The notes: generated by a model from the letters alone, not told the origin. DNA of 64,000 nt from Parageobacillus sp. KH3-4 (GCF_022846435.1 NZ_AP025627.1:3196001-3260000), one strand, 5' to 3'. Shown: positions 9,108 to 18,613, counted from the first letter of the stretch. Numbers and translations are program-made.

Positions 9108-9594
9108 GTTCAATATATTGAAAAAGAATACGAAACAAGCAGAGTGATAAATCAACTAGGCATCCCTTCTCCTAATGTAAAAGAACTTACGGAACTGGAC
9201 AATAAACGGGGCATCATTTATGAAAACATAATCGGCAGAAGCTTTACACAAGTCTTATCCTCCCAGCCGTTATTACTTAAAAAAATGCCCACTTTTTCGC
9301 GAATTTACAAGCTTCATTCCACGAAAAGAGAACGGATAAACTGCCTTCTCAAAAAGAATACCTCTCTCAGAACATCTCCGGAACCGACCTGTTAAACAAG
9401 GAAGAAAAGGAGCTGATTTCGAATTATTTAATGCAGTTACCAGGCGGTAACAAAGTTTGCCATGGTGATTATCATAGCGACAATATTATTATGATGGATG
9501 GCGAAGCGAAGGTACTTGATTGGATGACTGCCACTTCGGGGAATCCATGCGGTGGACATATCCCTGTCAAGTAGACAGTGTTTAGAAAGACCCT

Positions 9595-9696
9595 CTCATC
9601 AGCTTCATCCATCATAGTTGATTGGGTTTTGTCAGTGTCAAGGAAATCACTTGACACTGACAGCCCATCAACTAATTGGCAGACAAGCTGATGGAG
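9595..9696. repeat. Long nested palindrome between orfB and the IS3 left end
   Basis: The outer arms CTCATCAGCTT (9595) and AAGCTGATGGAG (9685) enclose inner arms TAGTTGAT...GTCAGTGTCAAG (9615-9642) and CTTGACACTGAC...ATCAACTA (9650-9674). The inner hairpin has a loop of only about 7 bases. IS3 elements usually have a short gap between orfB and the end; here it is 155 bp and filled by this structure. Confidence 0.75.
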
Positions 9697-9727
9697 GAGC
9701 TATTCTAGTCATCCGTGATTCCTTGTG

Positions 9728-10609
9728 TTATGCACATACCTTCTTTCTGTATTGTACAGGGCTAAGATATGTGAGTTTCTTTTGAATGCGCCTATCATTA
9801 TAAAACTCCATATATTTATGAACAGCTGCTTCCAGGTCATCCATGGAGTGAAATTCCTCAAGATATATACATTCTGTTTTTAGATGGCTAAAAAAGCTTT
9901 CTATACAAGCATTGTCTAAACAGTCTGCTTTTCTGGACATACTTGGAATAATACCATGTTGTTTGAGAGTTGCGTGGTATTCATGGGATGTGTACTGGAA
10001 CCCTTGGTCACTGTGTAAAATGGTTCCATTCACATCTCGTTTTTTTATTGCTTCGTCTAAGGTATCAAGAACCAGTGGAACATCATTTCTTTTACTGATT
10101 CGATATGAAATCACTTCCCTGTTAAAGAGATCATAGATAACGGATAAGTATAGACGCTGGTTGTCCCAAAGGAGACAAGTAATATCTGTCACCCATTTCT
10201 CATTCGGTTTACTCGCTGTAAATTGTCTATTTAATACGTTCGGTACCGTCATTCTTTCCGAACCTTTTCGGTAGACCTGCTTTTTTCTGCGAATTTTCGC
10301 CTTAAGATTCATTAGCTTCATTAAGCGATAAATACATTTGTGATTGATTCTCCACCCGTATTCCCGCAAAATGTATGCCTTTACTCTTGGATAACCATAA
10401 GTTCCATTGGATACTTCATAGGCTTCCACGATCAAATTCATGATGTCTTGATTTCTTAAATCTCTCACTGTTGTTACATTTTTTCGTTTCAGCCACTTAT
10501 AATAACCGCTTCTGGAAACACAAGCTATCTTACATAATAAAGAAATAGGATAGGAGCTACTAAGATCATGAATGATGGAATAGAAGACGGTTTTGTCTCT
10601 GGTTTTCAC
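9728..10609 (-). CDS. IS3-family transposase OrfB (integrase core)
   Basis: 293 residues with the HTH_21 region (about 20-80) and an rve integrase core. Catalytic acidic residues are visible in WVTDITCLLW (first D), LHSDQGFQYTS (second D) and NACIESFFSHLKTE (E). It overlaps orfA by 4 bp, the usual layout for the fused OrfAB transposase made by -1 frameshifting. Intact. Confidence 0.9.
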   Translation of the reverse strand: MKTRDKTVFYSIIHDLSSSYPISLLCKIACVSRSGYYKWLKRKNVTTVRDLRNQDIMNLIVEAYEVSNGTYGYPRVKAYILREYGWRINHKCIYRLMKLMNLKAKIRRKKQVYRKGSERMTVPNVLNRQFTASKPNEKWVTDITCLLWDNQRLYLSVIYDLFNREVISYRISKRNDVPLVLDTLDEAIKKRDVNGTILHSDQGFQYTSHEYHATLKQHGIIPSMSRKADCLDNACIESFFSHLKTECIYLEEFHSMDDLEAAVHKYMEFYNDRRIQKKLTYLSPVQYRKKVCA

Positions 10610-10923
10610 CTCCTTTTCAAGGCAATAAGCTTTTTTAAGAATTCATTTTCTGCTTTGAGTTTTCGATTTTCTTCTTCTACTGTTAATGGCTTCTTTCTTG
10701 GGCGGCCCCGTTTAGAGGAAATGGTTTTTCCTCTACGTTCTTTTAGTCCTTCTTCTCCATACTGTTGATAGTTCTTTACCCAAATGCGTACCCTTTTAGG
10801 ATCTTTGATCCCCATTCTCTTGGCCACTTTTCGATACCCTAATTGTTCATTCAAATACATCGTCACTGCACGTAATTTAAATTCAAAACTATAGCTTGTG
10901 TATTTTGCATCTGATTTATCCAA
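10606..10923 (-). CDS. IS3-family transposase OrfA
   Basis: 105 residues from TTG 10923 behind GGAGGG. A helix-turn-helix (YSFEFKLRAVTMYLNEQ...GYRKVAKRMGI) is followed by a leucine-zipper-like tail (EEENRKLKAENEFLKKLI). It binds the element ends and shapes the OrfAB transposase. Intact. Confidence 0.85.
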   Translation of the reverse strand: MDKSDAKYTSYSFEFKLRAVTMYLNEQLGYRKVAKRMGIKDPKRVRIWVKNYQQYGEEGLKERRGKTISSKRGRPRKKPLTVEEENRKLKAENEFLKKLIALKRR

Positions 10924-11252
10924 AAAAATCCCTCCTGTATAGCAGTGTGTCCTTTTTCTACACTGTCTACACAAGAGGGATAATATCAGTCAGAGTGACG
11001 CCCCGCTTCAACAAAATGTCCACGATACAACATAGCATGTCCGAAACAAAATAATCTGTCGTTTTCCTGCCAAAATCCTTCCGTTTTCCTGTCACTATGT
11101 TTTCTACGTAATTTATTTGTTCTGTTTATTTATATGGGCAATTTTCCTGCTGATCTTGATTATAACTTGTTTATTTTGGGAAAGATGGGGGAAGAAACGA
11201 TGTGAAGGTGCAAGTGTGGAATAGAGCTCATATGCACGAAGGAGAGGATCAT

Positions 11253-11774
11253 ATGACTGCTGAAAACGTGAATTTAAAAAATCATTCAAATTATGCAACT
11301 CGCTCTGCATACTCGGCTCGTAATCTATGGTCGGGCTTCCTGTTCGGCATCGGCCTAGTAGCCTTTATCGATGAAACTGTCTTTCATCAACTACTGCATT
11401 GGCATCATTTTTATGACAAGTCCACGACCGATATTGGACTGGTCTCAGATGGTCTGTTTCACGCTTTTAGTTGGTTTGCGACAATCGGGTCCTCGTTTAT
11501 GTTCGCCGATCTTCACCGACGAAACGCATTTTGGCTCACTAGGTGGTGGGGAGGGGTGCTGCTCGGAGCAGGAATATTCCAGTTATACGACGGCACAATC
11601 CAGCACAAGCTAATGCGGTTGCACCAAATTCGCTACAATGTGAATATTCTCCCCTATGACTTGACATGGAATATCATTGCCATTGCCATGATTGTAGCCG
11701 GTACCATCCTCATTATTCGCACACGACGCAGATCACAACAACCGGGAGAGACTATTTCATATGAGTATCAATAA
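11253..11774 (+). CDS. DUF2243 membrane protein
   Basis: 173 residues with about four membrane helices and conserved histidines (FHQLLHWHHFYD) of the DUF2243 family. The ATG at 11253 is chosen because GAAGGAG lies 8 bp upstream; earlier in-frame starts at 11202 and 11232 lack a site. It overlaps the next gene by 14 bp. DUF2243 genes are regularly paired with ctaG-type genes, so the two probably act together at the membrane, perhaps in copper or oxidase maturation (inference). Confidence 0.8.
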   Translation: MTAENVNLKNHSNYATRSAYSARNLWSGFLFGIGLVAFIDETVFHQLLHWHHFYDKSTTDIGLVSDGLFHAFSWFATIGSSFMFADLHRRNAFWLTRWWGGVLLGAGIFQLYDGTIQHKLMRLHQIRYNVNILPYDLTWNIIAIAMIVAGTILIIRTRRRSQQPGETISYEYQ

Positions 11775-12594
11775 TCACATTCATCACGGCGATGGAACTC
11801 ATATTTATCACGGAGATGGGATAATATCCCAGTCACTCTTGGCACTACCGTTTGTACTAATATTGGTTATGTATATCCTTGCTGCGTTCGTATCCAGTCG
11901 CCGCCACAAACAATGGCCGCTATACCGTACTGCCTTCTGGACTTTCGGAGTTCTCTGCGCGGCTTCCACAGTTGTCGGACCCCTAGCGAATCGTGCCCAT
12001 ATGGATTTCACAGCGCACATGATCGGTCATTTGCTCCTTGGAATGCTTGCTCCACTCCTTATGGTGCTAGCTGCACCTATGACTCTTGTCCTGCGAACAC
12101 TCAATGTGACTCTAGCCCGGCGTCTTTCGCGTGTTCTGAAGAGTTGGCCAGTTCGTATTCTTAGTGATCCAATTGTCGCATCCTTCCTCAATGTTGGAGG
12201 GCTATGGATACTCTATACGACCGACTTATACGCGGCGATGCAGAAAAATATTCTTCTTCATGTGTTGATACACATACATGTATTCTTTGCCGGCTACCTC
12301 TTCACAGTGTCCATGATTTATATTGACCCGACACCACATAGGTCTAGCTTCGTCTACCGTGCAATTGTGTTGGTGATTGCTTTAGCTGGCCACGGCATCT
12401 TATCCAAGTACATCTATGCTCAACCACCTAATGGCGTGCCCGCAACACAGGCGGAAATTGGAGGAATGCTAATGTACTACGGTGGCGACGCCATTGACGT
12501 TGTTCTTATCTTCATACTTTGCTTTCAATGGTTTAGAGCCGCCCGGCCTCGAGTATCGTTGGCCATGAATAAGTACTCGGAAATATCAAATTAA
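11761..12594 (+). CDS. CtaG-type cytochrome c oxidase assembly protein
   Basis: 277 residues with about seven membrane helices and histidine-rich segments (HHGDGTHIYHGDG at the N-terminus, MIGHLLLGMLAP, HVLIHIHVFFAGYLF) typical of CtaG of caa3-type oxidases. The known role is maturation of the oxidase copper centre. Its start is translationally coupled to the DUF2243 gene. It is an accessory copy carried on the mobile element, not in the cta operon. Confidence 0.85.
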   Translation: MSINNHIHHGDGTHIYHGDGIISQSLLALPFVLILVMYILAAFVSSRRHKQWPLYRTAFWTFGVLCAASTVVGPLANRAHMDFTAHMIGHLLLGMLAPLLMVLAAPMTLVLRTLNVTLARRLSRVLKSWPVRILSDPIVASFLNVGGLWILYTTDLYAAMQKNILLHVLIHIHVFFAGYLFTVSMIYIDPTPHRSSFVYRAIVLVIALAGHGILSKYIYAQPPNGVPATQAEIGGMLMYYGGDAIDVVLIFILCFQWFRAARPRVSLAMNKYSEISN

Positions 12595-12750
12595 TTAATA
12601 TTGATGTTGATTTTTCTGATTATCTGATACGGGTTAAGGAAAGAAAATCAAAGACCATAGTGTCCCTTTTCCATTACATTCAAAGAATTACTGACTAGGC
12701 ATAATAGCGGTATATCAACCTTCCGCTGAAGGCACAATTGGTGGAGTAAC

Positions 12751-12796
12751 AAAAGCCCAATTTCTCATTGCTATGACGGAAAAATTGGGCTTTTTA
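12751..12796 (+). terminator. Terminator downstream of ctaG
   Basis: AAAGCCCAATTT and AAATTGGGCTTT pair over an 18-base loop, with TTTT following. It sits 155 bp after ctaG; the interval between has no gene. Confidence 0.75.
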
Positions 12797-12887
12797 ATTT
12801 GATGACAAACTCAACCGGGTGAGTTTGTCTTTTTTCAGTATATTAGCTTTAAAAAGATTGAAAAGATCAATTTATTAATTATCGGTT

Positions 12888-13136
12888 CTAATCTCTTCTG
12901 TCATTTCTTCTTAACCCTAACAGTCCTGCTAAACCAACTAAACCAATCCAACCCCAATCTGTATCGTTATCGTCATCATCATTGTTATCAGCAACGCCCG
13001 CATTTTGAGCCATGTGAGTTATTTTGTTTGTATTGTTATCGATGTCAATGTTGTTATTTTGAGCATTAACAGCTATCTCACAAAGCATTAATGTAATTGA
13101 TAGAGCACAAAGTGAATGGAGAATTTTTTTTAACAC
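12888..13136 (-). CDS. WGxxGxxG-family exported protein
   Basis: The GTG at 13136 is chosen because AAAGGAGGTG lies just upstream. The 82-residue product has a signal peptide (MLKKILHSLCALSITLML), an Asn/Asp-rich middle and the C-terminal signature DWGWIGLVGLAGLLGLRRND. This is the WGxxGxxG motif plus Arg-rich end, a short sorting-signal-like tail known in small exported proteins of bacilli. The function is unknown. Confidence 0.75.
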   Translation of the reverse strand: MLKKILHSLCALSITLMLCEIAVNAQNNNIDIDNNTNKITHMAQNAGVADNNDDDDNDTDWGWIGLVGLAGLLGLRRNDRRD

Positions 13137-13482
13137 GGTTTTCACCTCCTTTTAATAACTGTTAACTTTAATATGTCCAATCAAAAAAACAATTATTCTG
13201 TAGATATAAAGGAGCTGTTTAGGGGTTATTTTGAAACAACTTATTCAACAAACAAATGCGTTACTTCAAGAACAAGGAAGTAACGCTTGACCGCAGACGC
13301 AAGAAGAGGAGCAATCAATCGCATTTACAAGGCATAGATCGTTCTACAAAAGAAGGGGGAAAGTAATTATTATCAAATGGGTTAAGGCAGAGATTGACGA
13401 TTACTTTGTTATTCCACTAACAGGGAGTGATATTTCAATAAGACATATAAAATGAATATAACAGAGCCAATCATGAAAAAGT
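13137..13482. other. Gene-poor interval
   Basis: Only a 19-codon open frame from TTG 13231 with a weak upstream AAAGGAG (13209) is visible, and the remaining sequence shows scattered stops. It may be debris of a small phage gene. No clear signal is seen. Confidence 0.4.
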
Positions 13483-13508
13483 AAAAGCTTGCGGCATCGC
13501 AAGCTTTT
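13483..13508. terminator. Bidirectional terminator
   Basis: Perfect 10-bp stem AAAAGCTTGC/GCAAGCTTTT with a 6-base loop, placed just after the DUF3231 stop on the minus strand. Confidence 0.8.
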
Positions 13509-13511
13509 AGA

Positions 13512-14024
13512 TTAACAATCCGAACTTTTCACATTGAGCGGCGGTGGAACCAGCCAACCTTTTTCTTTGTTCATTCTAAGCAATGTAGCACCATATTGCG
13601 CTTTTTTCATGTGAAATTGACCATACATTAAAGCAATATCTTCCCTGATGCACTGCCCCATAATTGTACTACATGCCACTAAACCGGCTGCAATATCTTT
13701 ACTAAGCATTGCAGCAATTTCCGGGTCAGTAAATCTCGCACCTGCAGGAATATCTTCCAAACATGCTTTTGGCCGTTCTGGCGGTGATGGCGGAAGTGCT
13801 ATTCCATTTTCTTTTAACAAGTTTTCTGTTTCTTGTATTTCCGGTTTTAGAACGTTTTCGATACTATCCTCAATAAAATTTTTTAAATCCTCATCACCTG
13901 TGTGGTTGAGTAGTGTTTGATATCCGGCTACTAGCCCTTTAGACATTAGTAAATACGACCATACACCAAATATTTCTCCGTAGTGCATCGGCTCTTCTTT
14001 TGGATTACCGCTTAAAATTCCCAT
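13512..14024 (-). CDS. DUF3231 family protein
   Basis: 170 residues behind an AGGAGGG site. The sequence is helical, with two four-helix-bundle-like halves (EIFGVWSYLLMSKGLVAGYQ near the start; MSKDIAAGLVACSTIMGQCI later) and a PPSPPERPKACLEDIPAGARF linker. This matches DUF3231, a ferritin-like or CotF-like fold common in spore formers. No metal ligands can be assigned with confidence. It is intact cargo. Confidence 0.75.
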   Translation of the reverse strand: MGILSGNPKEEPMHYGEIFGVWSYLLMSKGLVAGYQTLLNHTGDEDLKNFIEDSIENVLKPEIQETENLLKENGIALPPSPPERPKACLEDIPAGARFTDPEIAAMLSKDIAAGLVACSTIMGQCIREDIALMYGQFHMKKAQYGATLLRMNKEKGWLVPPPLNVKSSDC

Positions 14025-14248
14025 AATAACCCTCCTAAAAACATAATATCACCTTTTCTTTAAATAATATGGATGGATTGAAATACAATTATGCAAAAAA
14101 AATGAAGTTTTTCAAAAAGCTTATTGCGTTATTGGAAAAACAGTGTAATTTTGTACGAAAACCGCTGACGGTGGTACCGTCAAGAAGCTGGTGTAATGCA
14201 TGTAGAGTAGATCAACCTTTTCTGGACCACGAATCGGCTGCACAAAGT

Positions 14249-14677
14249 TCATGATTTATACACCTCGATTCTGAGAGCAAAAGCGAGTTTATAAAATGCC
14301 CGCGATTTGATGCGATAATACTTCCGCTCGCTCATGCCCAGGTCATTGTAAACTTCGTAATCAATATACATCGTCTTCAGTCATATAACGCCGGATAAGG
14401 ATCGCACGTTCCCAATAACCTAAGCGATTCACTGCCATTGCTACCCGCTTAATATATTCGCTGCGTTCCCGCTCATAGTCAGAATTACTAATATCCCTTT
14501 CTTCGGTTGAGGAATGGAATTTGTTTGTATTGGAAGGAGGAACGAGCGAATAGTGTTGAGTTACTCTCGGCAGTTGATCCAATCGTAATGTAAGCAAATA
14601 GATACGATACTTTTCTAATGCCGCTTCAACCGCTTTTTTGTCGCTTTGCGATCAATTTCATCTAATGACCTATCCAT
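14249..14677 (-). pseudogene. ArpU-like phage transcriptional regulator, two frameshifts
   Basis: The ATG at 14677 has a GGAGG site. The reconstructed protein reads MDRSLDEIDRKATKK, then AVEAALEKYRIYLLTLRLDQ, ... RAILIRRYMTEDDVY and YNDLGMSERKYYRIKSRAFY. The end is a sigma-4-like helix-turn-helix typical of ArpU late-gene regulators of Gram-positive phages. A missing A in the run near 14630 and an extra T near 14364 break the frame. The sister relic at 33272-33405 lacks the extra T, so that base is a real insertion here. Confidence 0.7.
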
Positions 14678-14701
14678 CTTCTCAACCTCCGAAATGAATG
14701 A

Positions 14702-14888
14702 TTACCGCTGGCGAAAAGTGCCGCCTTTGTCACGACAATAAACTGGACGATAAACCCCCATCAGTTCTTTTAATTCCCGCTCGGTGAATCGTTCTTTGAA
14801 GCGTTTTGGTTTAGGCTCTTTCTTATTCTGTTCGAAGTATCTTGTTTGCTTTCATCCATTTGTGCAATTGCCGCTGGATGGTCCTCAT
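14702..14888 (-). pseudogene. Small basic phage protein, frameshifted
   Basis: The ATG at 14888 has a GGGAGGAATG site. Reading MRTIQRQLHKWMKANK then, after a one-base shift, YFEQNKKEPKPKRFKERF and TERELKELMGVYRPVYCRDK gives a 61-residue protein. It lies directly upstream of the ArpU relic on the same strand, the usual place in phage early regions. The family has no name I know. Confidence 0.55.
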
Positions 14889-15034
14889 GACACATTCCTC
14901 CCATCATTTTTGCAGCAAAAGAAAAGAGGACACCAATCATACAGAAGTAGACATGCTACTCTGCACAATCAGTGCCCTCACGCTTTCGGTCTTGGACATA
15001 TTTATTTTTGTTTCCATTATAGAATTTAGTAATA

Positions 15035-15919
15035 TTAATGAATATCTCTTTTCTTAAAACGTCCACCACGTACTTCAGCCATATCTGCTATAGCTAAAAA
15101 AGCATTTGGGTCATTTTCTTCGACAATTTCTTTAAGTTTGGCTTCCTCAAGACGGGTAATCACACAAAATATCACTTTTTTATCGTCACCAGAGAATGCT
15201 CCTTCTCCGCTCAAATATGTAACACCGCGCCCTAATCGGTTCATGATAGCATCCCCAATAGCTTCAGAATTATCGCTAATAATCCATGCCGACTTCGATT
15301 CATCTAATCCTTTAATGACAACATCAATCGTTTTAAAAGCAATCACATAGGCTAAAATTGAATACATCGCTCTATCCCAAGTGAAAACAAATCCGGCAGC
15401 ACCTAGAATGAAGATATTAAAAAACATGATGATCTCGCCAACGGAAAAAGGGAATTTTTTGTTGATGAGTATAGCGAGTATTTCCGTGCCATCCAAAGCA
15501 CCACCATAACGAATGACAAGGCCTACTCCTGTACCCAGAATCATTCCGCCAAAAATGGTAGCTAATAAAATGTCTTCTGTGAAGGCTGGAACAGGATGAA
15601 ACAGAGAGGTAAAAACGGATAAAACGATAATCCCAAACAATGTGGAGATAGCAAAAGTTTTTCCAATTTGTTTATAACCCATAAAAAAGAACGGAAGGTT
15701 TAAAAGAAAAATAAAAATTCCAAGAGGAAAACCCGTAATGTGCGAAAGCATAATTGAAATACCTGTTATGCCTCCATCAATAACGTTATTAGGGACTAAA
15801 AAGATTTCAAGTCCTACTGCCATTAGAACAGCCCCGATGAAAATAGCAGTTGCCCTTTTAATGATTTTAGCTTTAGATAACCGTTGATGTTGAATCTGCG
15901 CTTTGCTCAATTCAGCCAA
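15035..15919 (-). CDS. YitT family membrane protein (DUF161/DUF2179)
   Basis: 294 residues from TTG 15919 behind AAGGAGG. Residues 20-190 hold about five membrane helices with the family motif NNVIDGGITGISIMLS. Residues 205-285 form the soluble DUF2179 domain (YLSGEGAFSGDDKKVIFCVI). YitT-type proteins are widespread in bacilli as paralogues with little defined function; transport or signalling is suspected. It is intact and monocistronic. Confidence 0.85.
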   Translation of the reverse strand: MAELSKAQIQHQRLSKAKIIKRATAIFIGAVLMAVGLEIFLVPNNVIDGGITGISIMLSHITGFPLGIFIFLLNLPFFFMGYKQIGKTFAISTLFGIIVLSVFTSLFHPVPAFTEDILLATIFGGMILGTGVGLVIRYGGALDGTEILAILINKKFPFSVGEIIMFFNIFILGAAGFVFTWDRAMYSILAYVIAFKTIDVVIKGLDESKSAWIISDNSEAIGDAIMNRLGRGVTYLSGEGAFSGDDKKVIFCVITRLEEAKLKEIVEENDPNAFLAIADMAEVRGGRFKKRDIH

Positions 15920-16344
15920 TGCTTTTCCTCCTTATTTTTATAAAATGATTCTGTATATTTTTTATTATAACAAAAACGCATAATGATGTTGAAAGAGATG
16001 CACGAATTTAAATATATTCAGGATGCTCTTATGTTTTTCTTGATCGGGTGTTAGATAATTAAGCTCATTATTATAAGTTCCAGACTTTAAAAGTTTAATC
16101 ATAAGCACGGTTATAATTAAGTTAAGTATAATGCTGTTAAGCATTATTACTTACTAATAAAATTCCTTCTACTTTGTATAACAGCCTCACAAAAATAAAC
16201 TCCTTTGGAAACATAACTGTCATTTTGCTTCCTCATTCCTTTGTCCGTTTATTCTTGAGAGTGTAAATTAGTTTCCCAATAAGCATGTGGACGAACATGT
16301 CGACATATCTTTTACATAACACCAAAAAAGGAGGGTATCAGGTA
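15920..16344. other. Intergenic region with small palindrome
   Basis: No gene is visible. A perfect stem ATAATGCT-gtta-AGCATTAT lies at 16128-16147 in AT-rich DNA and may be an operator for one of the divergent genes at 15919 and 16345. Confidence 0.4.
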
Positions 16345-16512
16345 ATGTCTCCAATTGAACTTTTCGCATGGACATTATCATCTATCTTAGGGATTGGCTT
16401 CATTATTTCTTTAGTGGTAGTATCAAGAAAACCGAGATACATTGCTGAAATGGAACATAAAAAGCCTGGTCCCCTGAATAAAACAAACGCGATTCTTAGG
16501 AAACATAATTGA
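16345..16512 (+). CDS. Small single-span membrane protein (55 aa)
   Basis: The ATG at 16345 follows AAAAAAGGAGGG. One helix (residues 6-27, FAWTLSSILGIGFIISLVVV) precedes a basic tail ending LNKTNAILRKHN. No family is recognised. It is followed by a hairpin terminator. Confidence 0.6.
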   Translation: MSPIELFAWTLSSILGIGFIISLVVVSRKPRYIAEMEHKKPGPLNKTNAILRKHN

Positions 16513-16525
16513 GTCATTGTTTCCA

Positions 16526-16556
16526 AGCTGGGAGAAGTCCTAGCTTTTATTTTTTG
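16526..16556 (+). terminator. Terminator
   Basis: AAGCTGGGA and TCCTAGCTT pair over a short loop with one mismatch, then TTATTTTTT. Confidence 0.6.
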
Positions 16557-16662
16557 TATTAAACACTTCAATAGTGGAAACAAATCTTAATGGAACAAGG
16601 TCAAATTCCACCCGCTTAAAGAATCATTTAATTCCCCGAAAATAACCTTGTTCCTTTTTTGA

Positions 16663-16943
16663 TTATTTTTCTGCAACAATCACTGTTGCGTTATAAATCA
16701 AAACACGTTTTCCATTTATATCGAATTTGATTTTGTTACCGTATTTATCGGCTTGAACACAAATTTCCCTTCATATCGCTTATTACATTCCATTTGCATC
16801 ATAGACTGTAGCGACTCGATTCAATCCTCCCCAGTTGGAATCGATGTCTTTCGCAGCCCTTTTGAACGATTCGCTGCAACTGCTAAACTTGTCAATGCAA
16901 GTCCTAAAACCAACATTCCTGCTAATTTATTTTTCTTCATCAT
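16663..16943 (-). pseudogene. Small exported protein, frameshifted
   Basis: Behind GGAGGAG the frame encodes a signal peptide (MKKNKLAGMLVLGLALTSLA) and then breaks. Later frames give NWGGLNRVATVYDANGM and finally DKYGNKIKFDINGKRVLIYN with a stop at 16663. At least two frameshifts are needed to join these. The fragments suggest a short secreted beta-rich protein; no family is recognised. Confidence 0.5.
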
Positions 16944-17181
16944 TTACATTTACTCCTCCGTATCTATTTTGTTCCCTAAATGTGTTCTTCGGTCTCTTTC
17001 TGCACCTGGTTCACACCATATCATCTCCCGTTTCAACAAAATGCTAAACTGATCCATCGTTTTTTATTACCTGTACATTCGTTTAATTCTTCCAATAAAC
17101 AAAATTTAGATGTTTGTCCTATACATGCTCGCTATGTTTCCCATAGGATGTACTATCCATGTAACACAGGAGGTGCACAAA

Positions 17182-17271
17182 ATGTCAGGTGGCTATGGAT
17201 TCAGCTTTGCTTTTATTGTTGTGCTGTTTATCCTTTTAATTATTGTTGGATGCAGTTGTTTCTTTTGGTAG
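17182..17271 (+). CDS. YjcZ-family sporulation peptide (29 aa)
   Basis: Behind ACAGGAGG. The product is MSGGYGFSFAFIVVLFIL followed by LIIVGCSCFFW, the full YjcZ signature. The upstream 60 bp and the coding DNA closely resemble the copy at 33571 in the prkA element, so the two elements share this gene by descent. Confidence 0.85.
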   Translation: MSGGYGFSFAFIVVLFILLIIVGCSCFFW

Positions 17272-17302
17272 TTACTAATTAGAGTACGTTTAAATGTTTT
17301 AT

Positions 17303-17334
17303 AGGATGGATCATATAGATTCGTCCTTTTTTTT
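17303..17334 (+). terminator. Terminator of yjcZ-like gene
   Basis: AGGATGGATC and GATTCGTCCT form an imperfect stem followed by eight T. Confidence 0.75.
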
Positions 17335-17421
17335 ATTCATTTATTTTTTTCATTCTTTACTTATAAATAACTTGGGCAACACAATTGCTATTTTATTTCA
17401 TATGTCGTACTGCGAATTAAC

Positions 17422-17601
17422 TTATCGGGAAATTTCCTTTACTTCTCTTATTCGATAATTTGCTGTTTCTGGATTCAATCGAATTTTTTCTTCAGCATCC
17501 TTTATGCTATCTGCATTTACCTCTGTACGAAAAATCCCTCGCATTGGAGGTATTTCGTACACAACTGCAAAATTCCATACAATCCCCTTCGCTTCATATG
17601 T
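17422..17601 (-). CDS. Hypothetical phage-type protein fragment
   Basis: An open frame of 59 codons lacks a clear start: a stop lies directly upstream and the first usable codon is a GTG at about residue 15. The readable part, YEIPPMRGIFRTEVNADSIK followed by DAEEKIRLNPETANYRIREV, has the composition of a genuine small protein. It may be the end of a decayed gene. Confidence 0.4.
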   Translation of the reverse strand, partial: TYEAKGIVWNFAVVYEIPPMRGIFRTEVNADSIKDAEEKIRLNPETANYRIREVKEISR

Positions 17602-17876
17602 CTAATGTGAAATAAAATGCTTATTTTTTCCCCTAGATTTACAGTGCTATCCTTCCCAACATTCTTTTAATTTTTTATAAAATTTTTAATAAATAAAAAT
17701 CTGGCGTTTTTAATAATTTGTGTTAAACTTTGCTAAGGGCAAATTTGTCAAAAGTAAGAGATGAAAATCCACAGACCTACGACAACTGTGTTATGATAGC
17801 AAGATTGCACATTTTTACAACAAGAGGATTCCCTTTTGCTAATTTGCCTTATTACTTAGCGAAAGGTGATTTTAAA

Positions 17877-18236
17877 TTGTTTAAAACTATATTAATTGCT
17901 GACGATTCAAGGTTTATGCGAATTTTATTAAAGAATCTCTTAAACGATAATGGTTACCAAGTTGTTGCTGAGGCCTCGGATGGTAGTAGCGCTGTATCTC
18001 TTTATAAAGAAAAAACACCTGACATTGTTATACTCGACTTAACCATGTCTATCATGAACGGGTTAGATGCTTTAAAAAATATTTTAAAATGGGACCCAAA
18101 AGCAAAAGTAATAATTTATTCAGCAATGGGGCAAAAAAGGTTAATTATTGATGCTATTGAAATAGGCGCTAAGGATTTCATCATCAAGCCTTATTTTAAT
18201 GAATTAATTCCAGCTTTAAATAAATTGTATTGGTGA
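17877..18236 (+). CDS. CheY-like stand-alone response regulator
   Basis: 119 residues from TTG 17877 behind AAAGGTGA; the open frame extends upstream without homology. The receiver features are ILIADDSRFMR (acidic pair), VILDLTM with the phospho-acceptor Asp, the switch Ser in YSAMGQK, and the Lys in FIIKPYF. It is very close in layout to B. subtilis CheY, but the usual TMPxMDG turn reads TMSIMNG. It may serve the YfmS-like receptor 12 kb away in the same element (inference). Confidence 0.8.
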   Translation: MFKTILIADDSRFMRILLKNLLNDNGYQVVAEASDGSSAVSLYKEKTPDIVILDLTMSIMNGLDALKNILKWDPKAKVIIYSAMGQKRLIIDAIEIGAKDFIIKPYFNELIPALNKLYW

Positions 18237-18239
18237 TTA

Positions 18240-18263
18240 AGCACTTCTTTTAGAAGTGCTTTT
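18240..18263 (+). terminator. Terminator of the CheY-like gene
   Basis: AGCACTTC-tttta-GAAGTGCT stem followed by TTTT, three bases after the stop. Confidence 0.8.
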
Positions 18264-18511
18264 CACAATATCGTAGGAGCGTGTATCAATCAATTCCTTC
18301 CCATCCGCCATCTAGTTGTTCCTTTCTCCATTGCTCATATTGTCGTCATATCATTATCAAATTTCACGGTTTCTTCCCTTTTTGCAACCAAACTAAGTTC
18401 CATGGATAAAGTGAATCTAACTTTTCTCACATTTTTCACTCCTTTACACCATGCGTCTGCTAGATAACTTTTTTGAACTGCGCAGTAAATAGATTACATA
18501 CGCAGTTCGTA

Positions 18512-18613
18512 TTAATTACTTTTCATGTTTTTTCTCATTTCAAGATGTTCAATTAATTCTGCATTGTAAAAACGAAAGTATTGAATGAATCATCTTTTCT
18601 TTATTTTCCCCAT
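18512..18613 (-). pseudogene. Tiny ORF with in-frame stop
   Basis: A strong AAAGGAGG site precedes MGKIKKR, an in-frame TGA and then FIQYFRFYNAELIEHLEMRK ending KNMKSN. The ribosome site and tidy frame suggest a small gene killed by one point mutation. Nearby GAACTGCG/CGCAGTTC arms (18474-18509) form an inverted repeat. The rest of 18264-18674 shows no gene. Confidence 0.35.

Larger units (their letters stand above)
8086..9571 (+). pseudogene. Aminoglycoside-phosphotransferase-family gene, broken by two insertion sequences
   Basis: An ATG at 8086 behind AGAAGGTG encodes only MSIRW before the first insertion sequence. Beyond it (9108-9570) the frame reads KEYETSRVINQLGIPSPNV and, after a frameshift near 9340, CHGDYHSDNIIMMDG and LDWMTATSGNP. 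HGDYHSDNI is the catalytic loop of APH/choline-kinase-fold phosphotransferases and LDW is the metal-binding DFG equivalent. The second insertion sequence removes the C-terminus. About 40-50 N-terminal residues are missing, so the first insertion came with a deletion. The ancestral substrate is unknown. Confidence 0.75.
9572..10971 (-). mobile_element. IS3-family insertion sequence (IS150-like)
   Basis: Two overlapping genes orfA and orfB are flanked by TAGACAGTGT inverted ends. The motif CAAG lies at 9568-9571 and 10972-10975 and is a plausible 4-bp target duplication. The element sits in the C-terminal part of the phosphotransferase gene. A related but decayed end lies at 28572-28812 in the other intervening element. 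Confidence 0.8.
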